A stretch of 64,000 nt of DNA from contig JAIOJX010000002.1 of assembly GCA_022376925.1 (NCBI GenBank), positions 41,377,501-41,441,500 on the forward strand. The letters run 5' to 3'. The DNA is from Tragulus kanchil (taxonomy: Eukaryota > Chordata > Mammalia > Artiodactyla > Tragulidae). This document shows, piece by piece, positions 61,279 through 64,000 of this stretch. A program made the position numbers and the translations under genes. Every line of letters begins with the position of its first letter. Position 1 is the first letter of the stretch. Under the pieces are notes generated by a model, which did no database searches, had not been told where the DNA came from, and saw only the letters and a program-made list of their open reading frames with translations.

Positions 61279-61998
61279 TTTATTTACAATTTTAAGACTA
61301 ACTTTAATCTCAAAATCACATATCCATACACCTATTTCCTTTTTGTTGATTTCACTTAAACGTAAATGCACGGTCTGTCCGACAAGACTGTAAACAAATA
61401 TTTACCACATCTGTTACACGGAACACACAGGAACAGCTTGTAACAGAAATTCATTCACATCCCCCACAGCATTTTTTTTTTATTATAAATACAGGTATCA
61501 AAACAATCCTGAACATATTTTTGATACTACTAATAGTCAGCACCCATACCGCCTCAAAAATTAACACAATTTGTGACAATATTCGCTGTACCTGCTACTT
61601 TAGACAATTTCAACTGAAGCTCTTTCACTAAGAAAGATGATGGAGCATGTCATTTGGGTCTTCTCCTCGGCTGTCCCGTCAGAAACACCCCTGCCTGCAC
61701 AGCCAGCGATGCTTCTCGCCGTGCTCCCACCTGCAAGCCTGAGTTCCAGTGAGGACTCCAGGTTCATGCTTAAATGGCGGTGCCTTAACAAAAAAAAACT
61801 GTGCTGAATTTTCCTCCTGTAACCTGAAAACATAATGGGTGTACATATATTAAATATATTCTTACAAATGTCCAGGTCATGTTTACCAGCTGGAATTATC
61901 TTACTTAATGTGTGGGTATTCTGCATTGTGATATTTTACCAAGACATTAACATGAGTAGAAGGTTGCTGATTTAAGACAAGTTTGAGATCCACTAAAA
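61279..61998 (-). other. UBE2V2: Probable UBE2V2 3' UTR (proximal part)
   Basis: Directly follows the UBE2V2 stop codon on the minus strand. The first AATAAA read on this strand is at 61484-61479, inside an A-rich run, and a second is at 61284-61279. Either could mark a polyadenylation site. The true 3' end is not determined, and longer isoforms are possible. Confidence 0.5.
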
Positions 61999-62145
61999 TT
62001 AATTGTTGTACGTTTGTCCTTCTGGTGGCTGTGGAAGCTTCATATTTTCTTTGGACATCATTAGACGCCTTAGCTCTTGAAGTACAACTTTAATGCTATA
62101 AGAATTTTGCCATTTTGCTAACACTGGTATGCTTCGTGCATCCAC
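61999..62145 (-). CDS. UBE2V2: UBE2V2 terminal coding exon, intact copy
   Basis: Minus-strand translation from 62145 gives 48 residues and a TAA stop at 62001-61999. It starts [12 protein letters not shown], continues [20 protein letters not shown] and ends PPEGQTYNN. This is the C-terminal third of UBE2V2 (MMS2, 145 residues in human). VDARSIP and the ending TYNN separate it from UBE2V1, which has VDPRAIS and CYSN. The protein is a ubiquitin-conjugating-enzyme variant without an active-site cysteine. It pairs with UBE2N (UBC13) to build K63-linked ubiquitin chains in DNA-damage tolerance. The exon starts in phase 0 directly after a splice acceptor, so this is the intron-containing gene and not a retrocopy. 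Upstream exons lie beyond 64000. The exon sits in the left copy of duplication 15 and reads without a frameshift. Confidence 0.97.
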
Positions 62146-62172
62146 CTGAAAGGAGGGGAAAAAGTAAAATTA
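62146..62172 (-). promoter_or_regulatory. UBE2V2: 3' splice acceptor of the last UBE2V2 intron
   Basis: Read on the minus strand, a pyrimidine tract 'actttttcccctcctttcag' ends in AG at 62147-62146, immediately before the first exon base (62145). An A/T-rich 'gttaatt' lies upstream and could hold the branch point. In the second copy (from 63309) the tract is two bases shorter. Confidence 0.9.
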
Positions 62173-62414
62173 ACTATCCAGTTGAAAGTACTTGGGCACC
62201 AATTTACTAGATGTACTTTAATAAGAAGGGCTTTAAAAATTCATAGTCTGGCACTATTTTCACAGGAGTGAACATTATGAAAGCACAAGTCCATGTAACA
62301 CTTAGGGGAAATACTCCTTATTTAATAGGGGTTTTCTAAAAATGTATGTCCTTTTTGTTTGGTGCCTTTCTATAAACACGGAGTGAACTATGATCATCAG
62401 AAATAAACATGTTA

Positions 62415-62502
62415 CTACGGCCATACCACCCTGAACGCACCCGATCTCGTCTGATCTCAGAAGTTAAGCAGGGTCGACCCTGGTTAGTACTTGGATGGGA
62501 GA
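62415..62502 (+). pseudogene. 5S rRNA pseudogene, 3'-truncated
   Basis: Reads 'ctacggccataccaccctga', then 'gatctcgtctgatctcagaa' and 'gttagtacttggatgggaga'. This matches about the first 90 of 120 bases of vertebrate 5S rRNA, with several substitutions ('cgcacccg' for cgcgcccg, 'aagttaag' for aagctaag, 'gtcgaccc' for gtcgggcc). The last quarter is missing. 'acatgttac' occurs just before (62407-62415) and after (62508-62516) and is a likely 9-bp target-site duplication. It lies in the last UBE2V2 intron on the opposite strand. The internal promoter region is mostly present but mutated, so I regard it as non-functional. Confidence 0.92.
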
Positions 62503-63164
62503 ACTACACATGTTACACATGGTAACTACTTTGCAAATGTATTTACCAACTCCCTTCTTGATGAGATGCGGTCAGAGGTTCTGCTCCATTTCCAAAGCCA
62601 TGACCCAAGGTTTGGGTAGTTACTTCAACCAGGGTTCAGGAGAGAGCGATGACCCTGACTTCTGCTTTCAGATCCCTCTCCAACACACTTTTCGACTGTG
62701 CTGACCTCGCCTTCCACTAGGGAAGACGGACAGGCTGGAGGTGGAGCACCTTCCAAGCCTCACCTGCAGATACCTGCTATTGCCTGGCCTCTTGACAGCT
62801 CCTGGAAACGGAGCATGTCATTTGGGTCTTCTCCTCGGCTGTCCCGTCAGAAACACCCCTGCCTGCACAGCCAGCGATGCTTCTCGCCGTGCTCCCACCT
62901 GCAAGCCTGAGTTCCAGTGAGGACTCCAGGTTCATGCTTAAATGGCGGTGGCTTAACAAGAAAACTGTGCTGAATTTTCCTCCTGTAACCTGAAAACATA
63001 ATGGGTGTACATATATTAAATATATTCTTACAAATGTCCAGGTCATGTTTACCAGCTGGAATTATCTTACTTAATGTGTGGGTATTCTGCATTGTGATAT
63101 TTTACCAAGACATTAACATGAGTAGAAGGTTGCTGATTTAAGACAAGTTTGAGATCCACTAAAA

Positions 63165-63308
63165 TTAATTGTTGACGTTTGTCCTTCTGGTGGCTGTGGA
63201 AGCTTCATATTTTCTTTGGACATCATTAGCGCCTTAGCTCTTGAAGTACAACTTTAATGCTATAAGAATTTTGCCATTTTGCTAACACTGGTATGCTTGT
63301 GCATCCAC
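63165..63308 (-). pseudogene. UBE2V2: Second copy of UBE2V2 terminal exon with three 1-base deletions
   Basis: Aligns to 61999-62145 but is 144 instead of 147 bases. One base is missing at each of three places: 'gttgacgtttg' for gttgtacgtttg, 'attagcgcc' for attagacgcc, and 'gcttgtgca' for gcttcgtgca. The reading frame is lost soon after the exon start and regained only near the stop. Because of the tandem-duplication context, this is more likely an erroneous second reading of the single real exon than a biological pseudogene. The splice acceptor is kept. Confidence 0.85.
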
Positions 63309-63575
63309 CTGAAAGGAGGGAAAAGTAAAATTAACTATCCAGTTGAAAGTACTTGGGCACCAATTTACTAGATGTACTTTAATAAGAAGGGCTTTAAAAA
63401 TTCATAGTCTGGCACTATTTTCACAGGAGTGAACATTATGAAAGCACAAGTCCATGTAACACTTAGGGGAAATACTCCTTATTTAATAGGGGTTTTCTAA
63501 AAATGTATGTCCTTTTTGTTTGGTGCCTTTCTATAAACACGGAGTGAACTATGATCATCAGAAATAAACATGTTA

Positions 63576-63663
63576 CTACGGCCATACCACCCTGAACGCA
63601 CCCGATCTCGTCTGATCTCAGAAGTTAAGCAGGGTCGACCCTGGTTAGTACTTGGATGGGAGA
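63576..63663 (+). pseudogene. Second copy of the truncated 5S pseudogene
   Basis: Same 88 bases as 62415-62502 at offset 1161, with the same 'acatgttac' flanks. It is carried by duplication 15 and is not an independent insertion. Confidence 0.9.
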
Positions 63664-64000
63664 ACTACACATGTTACACATGGTAACTACTTTGCAAATG
63701 TATTTACCAACTCCCTTCTTGATGAGATGCGGTCAGAGGTTCTGCTCCATTTCCAAAGCCATGACCCAAGGTTTGGGTAGTTACTTCAACCAGGGTTCAG
63801 GAGAGAGCGATGACCCTGACTTCTGCTTTCAGATCCCTCTCCAACACACTTTTCGCACTGTGCTGACCTCGCCTTCCACTAGGGAAGACGGACAGGCTGG
63901 AGGTGGAGCACCTTCCAAGCCTCACCTGCAGATACCTGCTATTGCCTGGCCTCTTCGACAGCTCCCTGGAAACCCACCCACTGAGGACCACCTATGCCCC

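Larger units (their letters stand above)
61642..63973. repeat. Tandem duplication 15, unit about 1.165 kb, contains the UBE2V2 exon
   Basis: Copy 1 is 61642-62809 and copy 2 is 62810-63973, with no spacer. Copy 1's right end lacks single bases present in copy 2 ('ttttcgactgtg' versus 'ttttcgcactgtg', 'cctcttgacagctcctgg' versus 'cctcttcgacagctccctgg'). Copy 2's left half lacks single bases present in copy 1, including three in the exon. Each copy is therefore worse next to the junction. The terminal UBE2V2 exon, its acceptor and the 5S pseudogene are all present twice. Confidence 0.95.
62146..64000 (-). other. UBE2V2: Last intron of UBE2V2 (partial, as assembled)
   Basis: Everything above the intact exon is intronic if 61999-62145 is the real last exon. 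It contains the 5S pseudogene, the second exon copy and the rest of duplication 15, and then about 27 bases of new sequence (63974-64000). The next upstream exon is not in the window. Confidence 0.7.

Noticed and set aside
62415..62502. A functional 5S rRNA gene
   Set aside because: The last quarter is missing, several conserved positions are changed, and no T-run terminator follows directly.
63165..63308. A true UBE2V2 pseudogene or alternative last exon
   Set aside because: It retains intron, acceptor and flanks at the constant offset of duplication 15. The three single-base deletions lie in the error-rich left part of copy 2, so an erroneous second reading is more likely.
1277..63973. A novel programmed duplication or mobile system with a fixed 1.1-kb unit
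   Set aside because: No shared motif, terminal repeat, target-site pattern or encoded enzyme is seen at the junctions, and the copy differences look like sequencing error at contig ends. Kept as a finding about structure, not as a biological system.

Overview
The window is mammalian nuclear DNA from a ruminant. Three things point there: a Bov-tA SINE (about 32829-33012), BovB-derived SINE sequence (about 28166-28470 and 29363-29480), and several CHR-type tRNA-derived SINEs with the cetartiodactyl head 'cttccctggtggtccagtgg'. I cannot name the species. The only protein-coding gene I can support is UBE2V2, on the minus strand at the right edge. Its last coding exon (48 codons plus stop) lies at 61999-62145, with a good splice acceptor just above it. 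The 3' UTR runs to lower coordinates and the upstream exons lie beyond 64000. The rest is gene-poor flank: GC-rich unique sequence over much of 1-42 kb, and LINE-rich or AT-rich sequence over about 44-61 kb. A truncated 5S rRNA pseudogene sits in the last UBE2V2 intron.

The dominant feature of the window is structural. Fifteen separate head-to-tail tandem duplications, each with a unit of about 1.09-1.17 kb, are scattered over it. Their junctions are near 2365, 11411, 15684, 17754, 29790, 36077, 38220, 40086, 42739, 44618, 48846, 51422, 56776, 58712 and 62810. The units are unrelated to each other in sequence, yet their lengths fall in a very narrow range. Several pairs look identical. Others differ mainly by small deletions and homopolymer lengths, concentrated at the right end of copy 1 or the left end of copy 2. 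Some duplications overlap, so short segments occur three times. About 16.7 kb (26%) of the window is second copy, and a collapsed version would be about 47 kb. The most economical reading is that overlapping contig ends were concatenated without merging, giving false duplications. A biological origin needs proof from reads spanning the junctions.

Layout: 1-10 kb is GC-rich and gene-free, with duplication 1, a CHR-1-like SINE and L1 tails. 10-19 kb holds duplications 2-4. 19-31 kb holds L1-derived blocks, young-looking CHR-like SINEs with clear target-site duplications, and duplication 5. 31-41 kb holds Bov-tA, CHR, MIR and the chain of duplications 6-8. 41-47.5 kb holds duplications 9-10 and a block of antisense L1. 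47.5-53 kb holds duplications 11-12 and a sense L1. 53-61 kb is AT-rich unique sequence with duplications 13-14. 61-64 kb holds the UBE2V2 3' end inside duplication 15, so the exon appears twice: intact in the lower copy, and with three single-base deletions in the upper copy.
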